The translations under genes and the position numbers were made by a program. Below are positions 49,846 to 62,942 of a DNA stretch of 64,000 bases, in pieces. The stretch's first letter is position 1; each line of letters opens with the position of its first letter. This stretch comes from Epiperipatus broadwayi (taxonomy: Eukaryota; Onychophora; Udeonychophora; Euonychophora; Peripatidae): the NCBI GenBank assembly GCA_028023455.1, contig JAQFVV010006708.1, positions 64,001 through 128,000 on the forward strand, in the 5' to 3' direction. The notes beneath the pieces are model-generated. The model did not search any database. It saw only the letters and a list, made by a program, of their open reading frames with translations, and was not told the origin of the DNA.

Positions 49846-52820
49846 TGCTATTATTATACTCTTGTTACATACACTTCAGAGATATAAATTAAGATAGTGA
49901 AGATATGTAAATCGTTATCACCTCAACAACTGAAAATTATTGGTTCAGGCAGAATACAACTTCAGAAATCATTTGGCCTTTTCGATGTTTTTATTCATAA
50001 GTTTAAACTGTGGGAAGAAAGGTGAAGATTATGAAAATAAGCATATCAATACTCAACCTATCTTACAACTTTTCCAAAACAAAATTTACTATTCACTTAA
50101 ACTTCTGTTCATTCTATTATAAATAGTATAGTTTAAAAGTTGCTAATTGCATAAAAGTTTAAGTGCATTGTTTAACAACCTTTTATTTCACAGAATTATT
50201 TTTTTACTATTAATATGAATTGATATATATTTATATACACTGACTATTCATGAATTATTTTTATTTCTACTGGCCTCTATAAATTACACTGGAATTTATT
50301 ATATTATTGAGGTTTGTAATTCTATATTGAGCTAAAGCTTTCACAGTCTTTTCATTAGATCATCCTAAATTGTAACCATTGCTTAAAATAATCGTATAGT
50401 TTTATATATTTCAAAAACAAAACTAATTACATTGTGTGTTTTTTTAATCGGTTTAGGTTTTTACATTAAACTACTCATGGATGAGAATAAATATGTAAGA
50501 TATTAGCATGATATAATAAATCAGAAAATATTGTATCATCACCATAAATAAATATTGATAAATATCGTCACTTTTACATCCAGAAAAGAAATAAGTATTA
50601 AAAATAATTATAAACAAAACCAAAAAGGCAAAGAGTTAAAAATAAATTTTGCTTGTTTTACAATACAAATAAATGTGATTGGCAATATTCCACATATAAT
50701 AGCCACTACAATATCAGATAAATTTTTAATAAACTTACTTTTATATAAGCTTCCAATATAAATTTTCTTCACTCTAATTTTGAGTCACCTACTGTATTCT
50801 GGAATAATCAATGGAATCAGCGATTCAGTGGTATAATTTTATATCTTGTGATATTACCCTTTAATTGTTTTTGCAGAAGCGTTTTTAGAAGCACTGCAAT
50901 ACTTTGCCATTTTAGCTACACTCTAACCTTATTCATGTTGTTGACTGTAGGTGGCCAATATTGCATTCTTTTACAAAATCACTTCCAGTTCTTCATATTT
51001 TTTATTTAGAAAGTCAATAACTACTTATATTTTTTCCATCTGTCACAAAAATATATTCTTCAGCCAATGTAGAATTTTAAATGTGACTTTCACCGAAACT
51101 AATGAATATCAAAAACTGTACTATGATATTACCCTCATATTTCCATATTGTTAAAAAATACTCGCAAATATTTGTTAATGTGCTTAAGCTTTATTAATAT
51201 GTTTTCCTTTATACAATAATTGTTCTCAAAATCCTGGTGTGTGAACAACTAACTAAGTAATCACAGCAACATTACTATGATATATTTTCCTATTTTTAAT
51301 CGGTTAATATATAAGCAGAGAATTACTGTATTTAGCATTCAAATGCAATCTGACAAACATCAAAGTTAATTGTTTAAAATTTTTAATAAGACTTAGCAAC
51401 ACCACACTATTACAAAAAATTAATTAATTCACTAAATTTTTTACAGACTGCATTACAAGATAATCGAATGACTTGCTTTTCAGATGTTAACATGAAAATT
51501 TAAATGATAACAGAATTTAGTTGTGATCTTGGGCTTTGGACTCTATATTTCCCTATTCTAATTATTGCTCTTGAGCCTTCAGTTTATTAACGATATTATA
51601 TTGATCAGCGTATTATTTTGTTAGACTATTACAATTATGAGCATAATGTATACCTAAAAGCCAATTGATTTCTATCACATTGATGAAATGAAAAAAAATT
51701 AATCTTTTAATTATGCAGCAGCTTCTTTTATCTGCCTATAAAAGTAAAGAAATATGCAGATATTTCATTTAATATAGGTATCCTAAGATCCTGATCTCGA
51801 TTGTTCCTTAATGCTTAGAATGATGATGATGAACAACTTACATATTATATATTCCCAATTTGTAAAGAGCATACTCAAGTAGTCTAAGAGAAACATATGT
51901 TACATTTCCTGATTATCAGTAATTTATAATCATCTATATGAAGGTTGAATTAATAATCACACTAACAAGTAGCTTTGATGAAAATATGTCAATAGGTTCT
52001 TGGAGTGCTCTTTAAGAATAATCTTTCAAATAATTCAATATTTTTACCACCTATTAATATGCTTTTAAAAGTCAGGTATTTTCAAACATTGATATAAAAC
52101 TTAGCATGTAACCCAGAAATTAATAAAGTATAAAATTATACACCTAAAAAGTAAAGAAAATGAAAAAATAATTTAAGAATTTGGACTAAAAATGATATGA
52201 TATACTTTGGCTTAATTAATCATTAGTATTTGTTGAAAAGTATTTATTTATAAATATTTATTTAAAAATATATTTTCGTTGGAGTGAGTGAGAAACATTT
52301 GGTAATTGTAGATTAAATTATAATGCGACTTTTCTATTTCTGTAAAAGATTGCTTTGGGGAAATTACAGCTATATCATTAGAATAGACGTGTTCTTTTTT
52401 TTTTCTTTTTCTGAAAGATCGCTGATCATTATATTAAATAAAATAAGTGAAAAAAACAGAACCCTGTGTAAATATCGATAATTAGGTACTATATAATGAT
52501 TTAATAAAATTGTAATATCAATTTTCTATACATTTGTTATTTTCAATATTTCAAAAACTATTTTATAGATTAAAGGTCACTATATGATTGTATATTCTTT
52601 GAGGTTTTCATACACGAATTACTTTGGATTTTTTTGTTAACCATTAAACTTCTTGCTTTAAATCTCTATATTGTCTTTGAAGCTCTTATTTATTTTTTTA
52701 CTCAAACAGAGAATACCACGTTTTAATTACATTATTAATGGCACAGCCACTATATCTGAAAAACAATCAAGATTATTTTATATTGGAATAAAACAGCCTT
52801 CCTCCTTAATATAATGTCAT
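49846..52820. other. Anonymous AT-rich sequence
   Basis: Open frames of up to about 70 codons exist (for example 50,555-50,761) without recognisable domains. No repeat structure was recognised. Confidence 0.4.
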
Positions 52821-52839
52821 GTGTAAACACTATAACCCT

Positions 52840-53110
52840 TTTCCCGCGCTCGACGAGACTCCTCGTCGACATCTAAAATCACTCTAACTTAGTTCGTTTT
52901 TATACGATAAAATTCGTTAAATACGTATTTAATTCGTTTTTAAAAGTTCTGTACGATGGTGACATCTTCCGATTTATTTTAGAAGTAAAAAATAAAAAAA
53001 AAAACGCATTTTAAACCTAAACAAAGAAGGAACATTATTTGTGATTGGTTCTTAGCATGCTCTCAGCCGAAAAAGACATTCTGATTGGCTGGAAAGAACA
53101 AAGAAACTGC
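52840..53110 (+). other. GC-richer patch with CTCGTCGA inverted motif and two ATTGG boxes
   Basis: It contains CGCTCGACGAGACTCCTCGTCGAC, whose outer parts are complementary. Two GATTGG (reverse CCAAT) boxes lie near 53,045 and 53,082. It starts with AACCCTTTTCCCGCGC, which is reminiscent of some cut-and-paste transposon ends, but the matching end was not found. It could be a promoter-like element or a transposon terminus. Confidence 0.3.
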
Positions 53111-53805
53111 CTGATCAAAGAAAATAAAGAAAAACGCTGAGATTTTCATTTCGAATTTTTTTTTTTTTTTGATTAAAATAATTTTCAGAGAGAATAATAA
53201 AAAAAAAATTATTTTCGAAAAATATTGAAGATTTAAGTAAATATATTGAAGATGTAGTAAAAAGAAATATTTACTTTTCTATAACGTAAAAGTCGATCTT
53301 TTTGTTTACATTATAACTTTTATGTTGCCGATATAGAATATCTTAGAATAAATAAATAGCAATTTATTTTTGAAAGAACTTTCGTTTTCTTCATGACCTG
53401 AAAAATTAATTATATACTTTTTATAAACGTATCTGAGTTGAATTTAATATTATAGACGAATATGTTTTAACAATAGGCTTTGTCTTCAGTTTGTGAGTTG
53501 GCCAATTAAAAGATTTGATTTTTATCTCATACAACCAATGATTTAATTAGCGGTTTAAGGGTAATAAACTATAAATTCAAATTGACAGAGTGTAAGTATT
53601 TAACATCTATTATAATTACCGTAATAAGTAGAAACTTGTATCTAAAAAGTGAACATTACATTTTTCTACTTAACTATTTGGTATAAAGTCTAATTATTAC
53701 TTTAGTTTTTATTCTTCGCTATTTTCATCTATTATAAATTTATTACAACTTCGTATTCTATTATCTGATATCTATTGATTCCTCAAACTTGAGATAGAGT
53801 GAGCT
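53111..53805. other. Anonymous AT-rich sequence
   Basis: A- and T-runs with no supported feature. Confidence 0.45.
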
Positions 53806-56175
53806 TCTGTGAATGTAAAATAGATAATTATAGAGAGGTAATGAAGTTGAATAGTAAATTGTTGGAGGATATTAATAAAAGTGGAAGAGATGGGAGTAAA
53901 AAAAATTGGAATTACATTAAAAGGAGAAATGTAGGGGAGAGAGCTAGTATTACTAGATGATGAGGGAATAGAGTGTAGCTCTAGAGAAGAATTAGAGAGA
54001 ATCTTAAACAGATATATAATGGACATAGAAAATATGTTAGATGTGAAGGACTTAGTGATAGAAAACATGAAAGCATTTAGTAATGGAAATATTAGGTTTA
54101 CAAAAAATGAACTGAATAAGGCAGGAAAGAAATTGAAAAGTGGATAAGCAAGAGGTTTAGATGGATGGGCAGCAGAGATGGTAATGAATTTAGGGCATAG
54201 AGCAAAAGTAAAGCTATTATCATGTTTTAATAAGATGGCACAGAAGATAGTTTTTCTGGGTAGTTGGAGTAATACAAGAATAAGATTATTATTTAATGGA
54301 AAGGGTAAGAATCATAGAAAATTAAATACTTATAGACCGATAGCGGTATCATCATTTTTATATAAAGTTTTCTTATATACGGTGACTGGAAGAATTGCAA
54401 AATTGATGGAAGAAAATAATGTAGTGGGGGAAATGCAAGGAGGTTTTAGGTCAGATAGGCGTATAGGAGATAGTTTATTTGTAGTTACACAATTTATGGA
54501 TATGAGTAGGAATTCAGGTAGATCGTTATATATGAGTTTTATAGATATAGAGAAGGCATATGCTAAAGTAAATAGAAATAGATTATGGATAGGTTTAGTA
54601 GATTTGGGAATGGATGAAGCTTTAGTACATATTATTAAGAAATTATATGAAAATAATTAATATACTTCTCAATTAGGGGATATGGAATCAGTTAAAGTTA
54701 AAAATGGAATGGGACAAAGGCAAGGATACCCTATGTCACCTATTTTGTTTTTGTTGTAATTGAGTGAAATGGAGAAAGCAATAGAAAGACTAGAAGAGAG
54801 ATAGAGATACCGTTAATAGGTGGCAAGGGAGTATATACTTTGGTGGGTCTTTTTTGCGGATGATATCTTTTTGTGTACAGAAAGAAGAGAAGATATGGAA
54901 GCTATGCTGAGGACATGTGCAAGAGTGGGTAAAGCGATAGTGATTAAATTTAGTGAAGAAAAATTAAATATAATGATGGTTAATACTGGGGAAAGAGAAC
55001 ATGTAGAATTTTTATTGGGAAATATAAAGTTAAGTATGGTGGATAGATATAGCTATTTGGGAATCATCTTAAGTAATCAGGAAAATTGCTTTGATGAATG
55101 AGAAAAAAAAAGGTAAATGAAACAAAGAAAAGAAAGGGTTTGATAAAGAAATTAAAAGTGTTTTCATATAATAAATATGATGTAGCTAGAATTATATAGA
55201 AGGGAGTTGCAGTAGCAGGATTAACATATGGTAATGATGTGTTATGTGTTAGTAAAATGGTATTAGATTACTTAGAAAAAGTACAAAGGGAAGTAGGAAG
55301 ATATGCATTAGATGCAGAGGGGTGGACAGCAAAGGAGGCAATTTAAGGAGAAATGGGATGGTCAAGTTTTTATATGAGAGATGCAAAAATAAAATAAAAA
55401 TGTTTGGTAGATTGCAGTTTATGGATAATAAAAGAATAGCCAAAATAGTATTTAATTGGGTTATGAGTAAAGGGCAGGCAACAAGATGGATGAGAAAGGT
55501 AATGCAGTATGCAAAATATTTGGATAAATAATTTATATCAGTATACTTGTACAAAAGGTGGGATGATTGTGTTAAGAGGATTGTTGAATGTTATAGTGGT
55601 AAGGAATGGGATAAAAGAATAGATGCATTAATAAATAATAGGGAGTTGGAGAGATGAAGAACTAGTATGGAGTGTAAAAAGAGTTTAAATATATATAGAA
55701 GTAAACAGAACATTGGTGCGAGTTAATTTATGATAAAACAAGGAAAGTAGTTTATTGTTTAAGGTTCGAACGGGATCTGTAGCAACAAGAGAATATACAT
55801 GTAAATGGAAAATATGTGTGATTTAGTCTATAAATTCTGTAAGGAAGGCATAGAAAATATTAGGCATCTGTTGATTGAATGTAAATTCTTGAAAGCAGAA
55901 AGAGTACAAATAAGGAAGTTATGGAAGAATAAATATGAACAAAGTGATTATACAGAAAGTGGGTTATTGGTTTTTATGCTGTGAATTGAAAAAGATAAGG
56001 GGATTTAGATATAAAAGCCATCTCATAATAGGTGGTAGTATATTTTAATCAATATTATAATCTTTCATATTTCATTAATCTTATTTTATAATTAAAACTA
56101 ACCTTTTTATATTAGTTTATTTATTTTATGTTTGTAAAAATGTATATTGTGTTTATTTTATCAAATTGAATTGAA
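53806..56175 (+). pseudogene. Non-LTR retrotransposon (LINE) ORF2 relic
   Basis: The clearest LINE in the window. Ordered reverse transcriptase segments on plus: a KNWNYIKRRNVGE linker near 53,900; an ELNKAGKKLKSG-ARGLDGWAAEM segment near 54,105-54,180; and an open block at 54,178-54,660 with LNTYRPIAVSSFLYKVF, GGFRSDRRIGDSLFVVTQF and FIDIEKAYAKVNR. Next come GMGQRQGYPMSPILF near 54,705-54,755 and FADDIFLC near 54,850 (catalytic FADD intact). YSYLGIILS near 55,045, GEMGW near 55,350 and a C-terminal zinc-knuckle-like CKFCKEGIENIRHLLIEC near 55,830-55,885 follow. In the palm motif Asp of the usual EKAYD is changed (EKAYAK). At least six stops or shifts break it. No endonuclease domain was recognised upstream, so it may be 5'-truncated. 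The 3' end may be the TTGAATTGAATCC near 56,165. Confidence 0.85.
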
Positions 56176-56701
56176 TCCTAGATATCTATAAAATGTTACA
56201 AATATTTCAAATTCTTTATTAAAGTTCATTTTCTTTAACAAATCAGTTGGTAACATTTTATATTTATCTTTTAATCAATGTACACTTGAGAATCAATTAT
56301 TTAAACAATGTAATATTTTTAAGAAATATTTTGCAAAAGTTTATACCAAATATGTTTGAAAGTCATTGTACCAAATTTTTCTGAATAAAATCTACATTTT
56401 GTTAATCTAAACCATAATTAAATAGATTTTGTTAGTACAATGACTGATAAACTTAATATGCTTGTTGTTGTTGTTTTTTTAATTAGCAAATCAACCCTTG
56501 GGGCATGTTCATGCAGAGTTAGAGATTTTCCCTCCAAAGTGGCACCAACCTCACAGAACTGCTGAGAGCAGTTACAATTGGTGGAGGTCAGTGTAGATTT
56601 AATCCTTTAGATAAGACCAGAACACATAAATATTGGAAAATTTGATTAGGGATTAATTATTATTGAGAGTGAAGAGAAGTGATTAATCTTTATATATATA
56701 T
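56176..56701. other. Anonymous sequence
   Basis: It includes a somewhat GC-richer piece at 56,495-56,600 without a recognisable product. It ends in (TA)n next to the following LTR candidate. Confidence 0.4.
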
Positions 56702-58895
56702 CGTGCCTAAAGAAATGACGGGGTGAAAAGATCGGTTGTTTGCTTCTCAGAGGTCTGTTCCACCAGCCCATCCATGCCTTTCCAGTGCTTTAAACATCTA
56801 GCCAGAGACTGTCTGTATCGAGGAAGCCTGAAATGATCTGACTGTATTAAATGCCTGTACTAACTGATTGATTCTGAGGTAACGTCCAATTCACCGCAAG
56901 CCATTGATTTTATTTTACTTGTTTTCAAAATCTATATTAATTTATATTTTATATCTGTGTAATGTTTATACGGCTTGGTTTAAAATGCATCTTTTAAATT
57001 TATTCAATTTAAAATATCAATTCTTATAAAATCTTACATTATTTTGATGCGGCAAATTAAATTAATTTTTTGTCGGTTTGTTTAGATTAATCGACTTACT
57101 GAAATGGCCAACTACAAAATTCAATGAGCTATTAACTTTAAATCCTCCCCCTGTTATTTTTTTTTAATTTAAAAATCATTACAAGAAGACTTCCTTCTGT
57201 AAAGTAATTAATAGAAAGCTCATTTAGTTTTGTACCTCATAAATATATTTATTTGAATGATTGAAATTATTTTAAAAGTATCTTACTATTACCTCCAATT
57301 TAAAATAGCCCTGTAATTATTTCTGAAAGAATAAATAATTTTAGTGAATCAATTAAGTAAAATTTATCATAGAATTTTATCAGTATATATATATTTCATA
57401 CATATATTTTATTTGTCAGAAAATATTAAAATTATGATTTACAATTTATTAGTTTGATATTTAATGCCCGTCTATGTTAATTAAAGACAAGTCCTATTTT
57501 GTAATCTTCCGTGATGAGTGGGGAAAACAATTTTATATTTTAGTTTTAATTCTTGCCTTTCTTTTTGTAATATAATTTACTATTCATTCATTAATGACCT
57601 AACGTTTCTGGGACTTTACATTATATCAGGGAGCCAATGATTTTAATCAGGATTTATTATTTTGTTAATGATACACTATCTATCTATATACGTCTAAGGC
57701 ATTGTGTATTTATAGTTACAACCATTTCTTTATTATTGCTATTCTTGCTTTGCTACCAACCTCTTAGGACCTTTGGAATCTGACCAGTCCAACCTTTTAC
57801 ACTCCCTCAAAGTAGACATAGTTCATACCAAGGGATTCTTTTCGAGCATTGCTATTAAGATGTATATGCACATCAAAATATTATTATGATTATTTAGAGA
57901 CATGTTTGGCTGGAGGGCTAGCATTTCTCATCATCTAGTTGTATTTACTAGGAAATTGTCTGTAGTAAAGCCACCCAGAGGGTCAATAACAGACCTCATT
58001 TATTTTGTTGTAATCTATAATAGCATATTGCCTTCTTCATCATTTTATATCTTTATTTAGCAAACCTGAAATGCTCTCTGCCATGATGGCACGTCCTTCA
58101 CAAACAATTTCGTTAATTAATTAAATCTGACTGTATAATTGTCAATTATTTATTTAAGAACTATTTTGCTTCCCACACTCATTATATACAAATGACTTTA
58201 AATGTAATAGTGTTTTAAATGCCCATCTTTCATATTTTGTAATATATATATATATATATATATATATAACAGATTTATTTGTAATATCTTATTTTATTGC
58301 TGATTGGTTTTTGGCCGACCAATTAACAAACTTTTACATTGTTTGTCAAAGCCACATCAAAACGAATTAAATAAAATAACCAAGTTGTATAAACAAAGAC
58401 TACTTATTTTGTACTAAATTCTTTAATAAATTCCTATAATATTGTCATTTAAATAAGCTTAGTTTGTCATCACTCCCAATCTCTAAGGTTAATTACTCTA
58501 TTTGTTTATAATATTTATTTGATGTAAATTCACTTCTTTATAATGTTGCCATAAAGAATTATCATTATTACGGTTCAAACCATTAGTAATCGATCAAATC
58601 ATATCTGTACCATTCTGCAATCATCAGAATCCATTAAATCATTGATTTTTCATATAAACCCTTTTATTATTTTGAGTCTCTATGTGAACCATGACCTCCA
58701 GCTGGGACGGAATAAAACCAAGCACTGCTAGTGTCATCACAAACGTTATCCATTAGTCAGAGAGGCAATAATTTAGGCAAATAGGTTAGGATTCATCCTT
58801 GTCCTGACATATGTATCTTGTGCATGGTTGGATTCAAGGTACTTTTGCTTGGATTATTGGTCTTGTTGAATGAATACACGATTTTGACCAGCACA
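56702..58895 (+). mobile_element. LTR of the giant-LTR superfamily, plus orientation (start uncertain)
   Basis: The right end matches the U5-like end of the 15,027-24,324 element in reverse orientation: GGAATAAA near 58,708, TAGGCAAATAGG near 58,774, GACATATGTATCTTGTGCA near 58,805, CAAGGTACTTTTGCT near 58,837, then TCTTGTTGAATGAA and the terminal GACCAGCACA at 58,895. The left limit is a guess based on (TA)n at 56,690-56,700 and on the 2.2-kb length of the LTR at 59,751. The region is less AT-rich than its surroundings. No ATAT follows the right end, so it may be a 5' LTR with leader sequence after it. Confidence 0.55.
58242..58268. repeat. Short (AT)n microsatellite
   Basis: About 27 bases of AT, lying inside the LTR candidate. 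Confidence 0.9.
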
Positions 58896-59750
58896 GATGT
58901 ATAATGACCAAGTAAGGTGAAATGCATAACCTGGACTTGAAACCAGTTACCATTTTGGTCATAAAAACAATAATTTTGGACAGCCAAGGTACGATTAGCG
59001 AATAAAAAATAAATCCCATGATAACCCATGCTCTGAATTATTAACCTGGGATCGAAACCAATTACCATTTTGGCCAACAACAATGAAGCAAAATATACCT
59101 TTATACACAATTTTACCAGAACAAATGTATGGAAATAAAAAACGGCTCAAAACATTCACATAAAAAAAGGGTTTTACCAAACTATAACTAAATGTATAAA
59201 ATATACACCCATATATATGAATATGTACATTACTAAATAAGCATATATATATATATACATACACAAACAGATATACCTATATAAATATTTTATCATGTAC
59301 ATGACTTTATTGATTAAGAAAGTCGTTATATTAGCAGACCGCATACTCCTATTCTTTCAGGCTAGTAGGCAATTGTTGCAAATATAATGTGGAAAAAATA
59401 TGATTGAGTACATATACCTATTCTTTCAGGTTACTACACAATCCAAACTCACAACTGTAAAAGGTCTTCACCTAGTGGTTACGCAAAGGGTCTTCACCTA
59501 ATGGTTACTCTAAGGGTCTTCACCTAATGGGTACTCATTTTGATTGACTCCCTAACATATATCCCAGCTAAGAAAAAAAATCTTAACTATTTTGGTTGAC
59601 ATTTATATTTTTATTAAAACACATTTTATATATGTTTTCATTAAGACAAATACACACAAATTTACTTGTTCTAAACTTCAAAGGTAAGTTTGATATTTCA
59701 AAAAGAAGACTTATAACTTAGTTTCTACTCTTATATATATATATATATAT
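58896..59750. other. Leader-like sequence with tandem repeats
   Basis: Two diverged copies of about 115 bases occur (CCTGGACTTGAAACCAGTTACCATTTTGG near 58,930 and CCTGGGATCGAAACCAATTACCATTTTGG near 59,045). A short unit GGTCTTCACCTARTGGKTAC occurs three times at 59,463-59,537. Tandem repeats downstream of an LTR parallel the leader of the gag-only element. The stretch ends in (AT)n at 59,731-59,750. Confidence 0.55.
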
Positions 59751-61955
59751 TGTACCGGGCCATTTATAACCCCGATCACATAGGGATTGTGATTCCGAAA
59801 CAAACATGACATAGCGTAAAGCTTTATTTATTTTCTTCTATCGATAACTGTTCACTATCAATACAAGGGGGCGCCAGATACGATGATTTAATTATAATTT
59901 AACTTCTCGCATCACCTTACGTCATGTCAAGACGATTTCGAAGTCTAATCCCGCCCACAAGCTCAAACTCCCAGCATGGACCAATAGGGTCACTCAGGGT
60001 CGCGATGTAATTGTTTCAAAATTACTATTATGGTAAAGGACGCTATGATAACCAATGGAGAAGACGCTTGATTAACTAACTGATCGATCCAAGCATTGGA
60101 CCATGTCATTGGTTATTTGGGACCAATGCGATTATTTGTCTATATCTCTAAACAATTAGAAGCTTATAAGATCATCCCCCCTATATTATACCGTCCAGTA
60201 GAATTATTTACTCCAGATATATTTACAACTCATTGACATTTATTTATATTTTATAATAGGCCCTCCCAATTCTTAAATCTATCTTAACTACGGAATAAAT
60301 AAATAAATAAACATCGTGACTTACAGCACGATGTTTGTAAGAGACATAAAACAAACAACAAGGTTTAAGAAAGATTAATCTAACACAATATAATTAACTA
60401 TATGAATAAATGCTAACTTTATTAATAATCAAGACGAAAAATAGAATAAAGATTAATTATAGGAAATGATTTGAGAAATGCTCGACTTGTTTAAATACTG
60501 AACAAATTTATTGAATATAAAAAAAAGCACATTGGTTAAAAGTTTTATTTACACGCACACACACGCATTTACGCACTCGCACAGAAAAGAACATATTATA
60601 TATTGTAAAATATGGATGATAGAATATAAATTTCCTTTTTTACATTTTTTTTTATATTACATTTTGAAGGTAAGTGTTATAAATTATAAGATAATAATTA
60701 GGGTCAAAGTTCATGTTTGAAAAGTCCTGAGATTTAAATTTTAGGAATTGCATAGTGTTTGATTTTACGAAGGTTGAGATTACACTAATAAGTTACAATA
60801 ATAATTTTTAAATATAATGAATTACGGAATATTTTATAGCTTAATCTGCGAAATCAAAGTTAGTTAATTATGAGATTGCCTCTTTTAAAAGTTTACGTAT
60901 GGAATGAATGAAAGCATAAAAAAAATAAAGTGTTTACCTAGGATTTTGGCTTATTCTTCCGTTGCTTCTAATTAAGTGGAGGTTTGAACATGGGAGATGA
61001 TGTTTTCCATAAGGAGGTTGTTCATTTCTTTTAAAGTTGAGCGTAATAAATCAGGATGATTCATGTATTTCACGGAACATTATTGAACTGGTTGGAGCAC
61101 TAATTTTAGATGGTAATATTATTAGGTATTCATAGCGATGGAGATGTTCTGGTGGCGGAGCGTCGATCAATCACTGAAGGGTTTCCTAGCCCCTCATGAC
61201 AGTCGACGCTCTAAATATTAATTTCATATCGATCATCCTGAAAACGGATAGCACAAATGAAGTATTTTGAATTAAATTGAATTTTGAGAAAGTTGAACAA
61301 AAATTTGATAATTTGACTTAGCTTCTCTTAACATAACATTTTATATTTTATATCTCTTTTTTTTTTTTTTTGCTTGATATTTATATGGGTTGGATCTTAT
61401 CTGAGGATCGAATCTCCCCCCAGAGTTCCATGTTCTTAGAGTTGTCGTTGGGGTCCGTGTCCTACTCAATCCATGTGCTTAAGGCAATCTTATGTTTAGA
61501 CAATCTCATATTGCAATCTCAGTTAACAAACTTATATTCATTCACACCTTGAATGCATACGTGTGTGCGTGTCTTACGAGAACAATGTAATTTACATTAG
61601 CCAAAAGTCGAGCATTTAATCTTTCTCAAAATCATTTCTATAAGCTTTTACTTTTACTACAATTATAATTTTAAAATATCCCTTTTTTAGTTTAAAATGA
61701 AATAACAAAAAGCAAACTAGACAAATAATGATTATAATAAATTAATTCCCCAAAAATAAAAACTTTTTTAATTTTATTTCAATCAATCTGACAGGTACTC
61801 CTGAATATCTGCGATCTGCTTTAGACACGGCTGTTTCTCGTTCATTCTTAAACAAGATTGCTTTTTTAAAAAGTTTTGTACCTGTCATTTATTTCGTCAT
61901 TAATATATATTTAACTTTCCTAGGTTCAAACCCTATGTAACGTTATTCCGTTACA
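59751..61955 (-). mobile_element. Probable solo LTR (2.2 kb)
   Basis: On plus it begins TGTACCGGGCC and ends CCGTTACA, so both strands read TG...CA. ATAT lies outside both ends (59,747-59,750 and 61,956-61,959), inside short (AT)n tracts. Its minus-strand start, TGTAACGGAAT, is close to the TGAAGCGGAAT start of the 15,027 element and also contains a hairpin (GTAACG...CGTTAC). Its minus-strand end, CCCGGTACA, matches CCGGTACA there. An AATAAATAAAG motif lies about 75 bases from that end. Interior similarity to the other LTRs was not evident by eye. No long coding frame is present. Confidence 0.6.
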
Positions 61956-62469
61956 ATATATATATATATACGGTTTTATGAGGAAACGGAACTGTAAAAT
62001 ATTAAAAGTGAAAAAAAAATTTTTTTTTCCTAATTATGTTTATTTATTACACAAAAAATGCAGAGAGAGTGAAGAAAAATCTATTTGCTAACACAGTTGT
62101 CTGATACATGTCTGATTGAAAATATCTACCTTGTTATAGATCTAAAAAAGATTTATACTAAACAGATAAAACAAATTTAATACCTATTTGTAATTTTTAC
62201 AATAATACTTTCACTATATGTACACCATCTTGCAAAAAATATATACTTATTGCTCGTGTTTAAGCAGTTTTAAATCAAAACTAAAGTAAGTCAAATATTT
62301 TAAGTGTGGATGAGTGGGTATTTATTTGAAACTTCCACCCACATCAAAGCTATATACTTTATCAAAAAAAAAAATAAGATGAAAGACCCAGAGAAAAAAA
62401 CATAATAAACAGGGAAAGAATTTTTTTTTTTTTTTTTTGCTTTTACCCTAACCTGTTTGTTCACATTAT
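61956..62469. other. Anonymous AT-rich sequence
   Basis: No gene seen. Possibly the leader of the element whose LTR begins at 62,943. Confidence 0.4.
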
Positions 62470-62942
62470 ATGTTTATTGCAAAACAAACTCTCGGGGTGT
62501 TAACTTTTTCAAAAATAAAATTAGTTTCAGCTTTAGTGATAAAACTCGAAAAAAAAAAATTATACATATATTGACCAAACACAATTTTCTTTCTTAATTG
62601 AAATTCATCAATGTTGGGAGTCTCAGGAAAAAAAATTATACACATCTCGATTTTCTTTTTATATATATCATATTTGTCTAAAAACTCTCAGGGTATTAAT
62701 TTTTTCAAAAAATGAATTTTGTCAATGTTGGGGATAAAGTATGGGGGAAAAATTATACATATATCTACACATCTTAATTACCATTTCCTTTCTTTTCCAA
62801 AAAGAATGAAATTTGTCCCACATTGGTGACAAAGCTCGGGGGGGATTATACATATATCTACATATCTCAATTCCCTTTCCCCTTTCAAAAAAATGAAATT
62901 CGTCCCATGTTGTGAGTCCAAAGCTTGGGGGGGGGAATCTAC
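62470..62942. repeat. Degenerate tandem repeat, ~90-115 bp unit
   Basis: Four to five units each contain ATGAAATTYRTC, then a GTTGGGA or TTGGTGA stretch, AAAGCTCGGGG or a variant, and ATTATACATATATCTACA. The unit nearest the LTR is the best preserved. On the minus strand these repeats would lie directly downstream of the LTR, as the 112-bp repeats do in the gag-only element. Confidence 0.75.

Noticed and set aside
59866-59880. TGGCGCCCCC on the minus strand inside the 59,751 LTR
   Set aside because: A primer-site-like core within an LTR has no function there and the extension does not match a tRNA 3' end.
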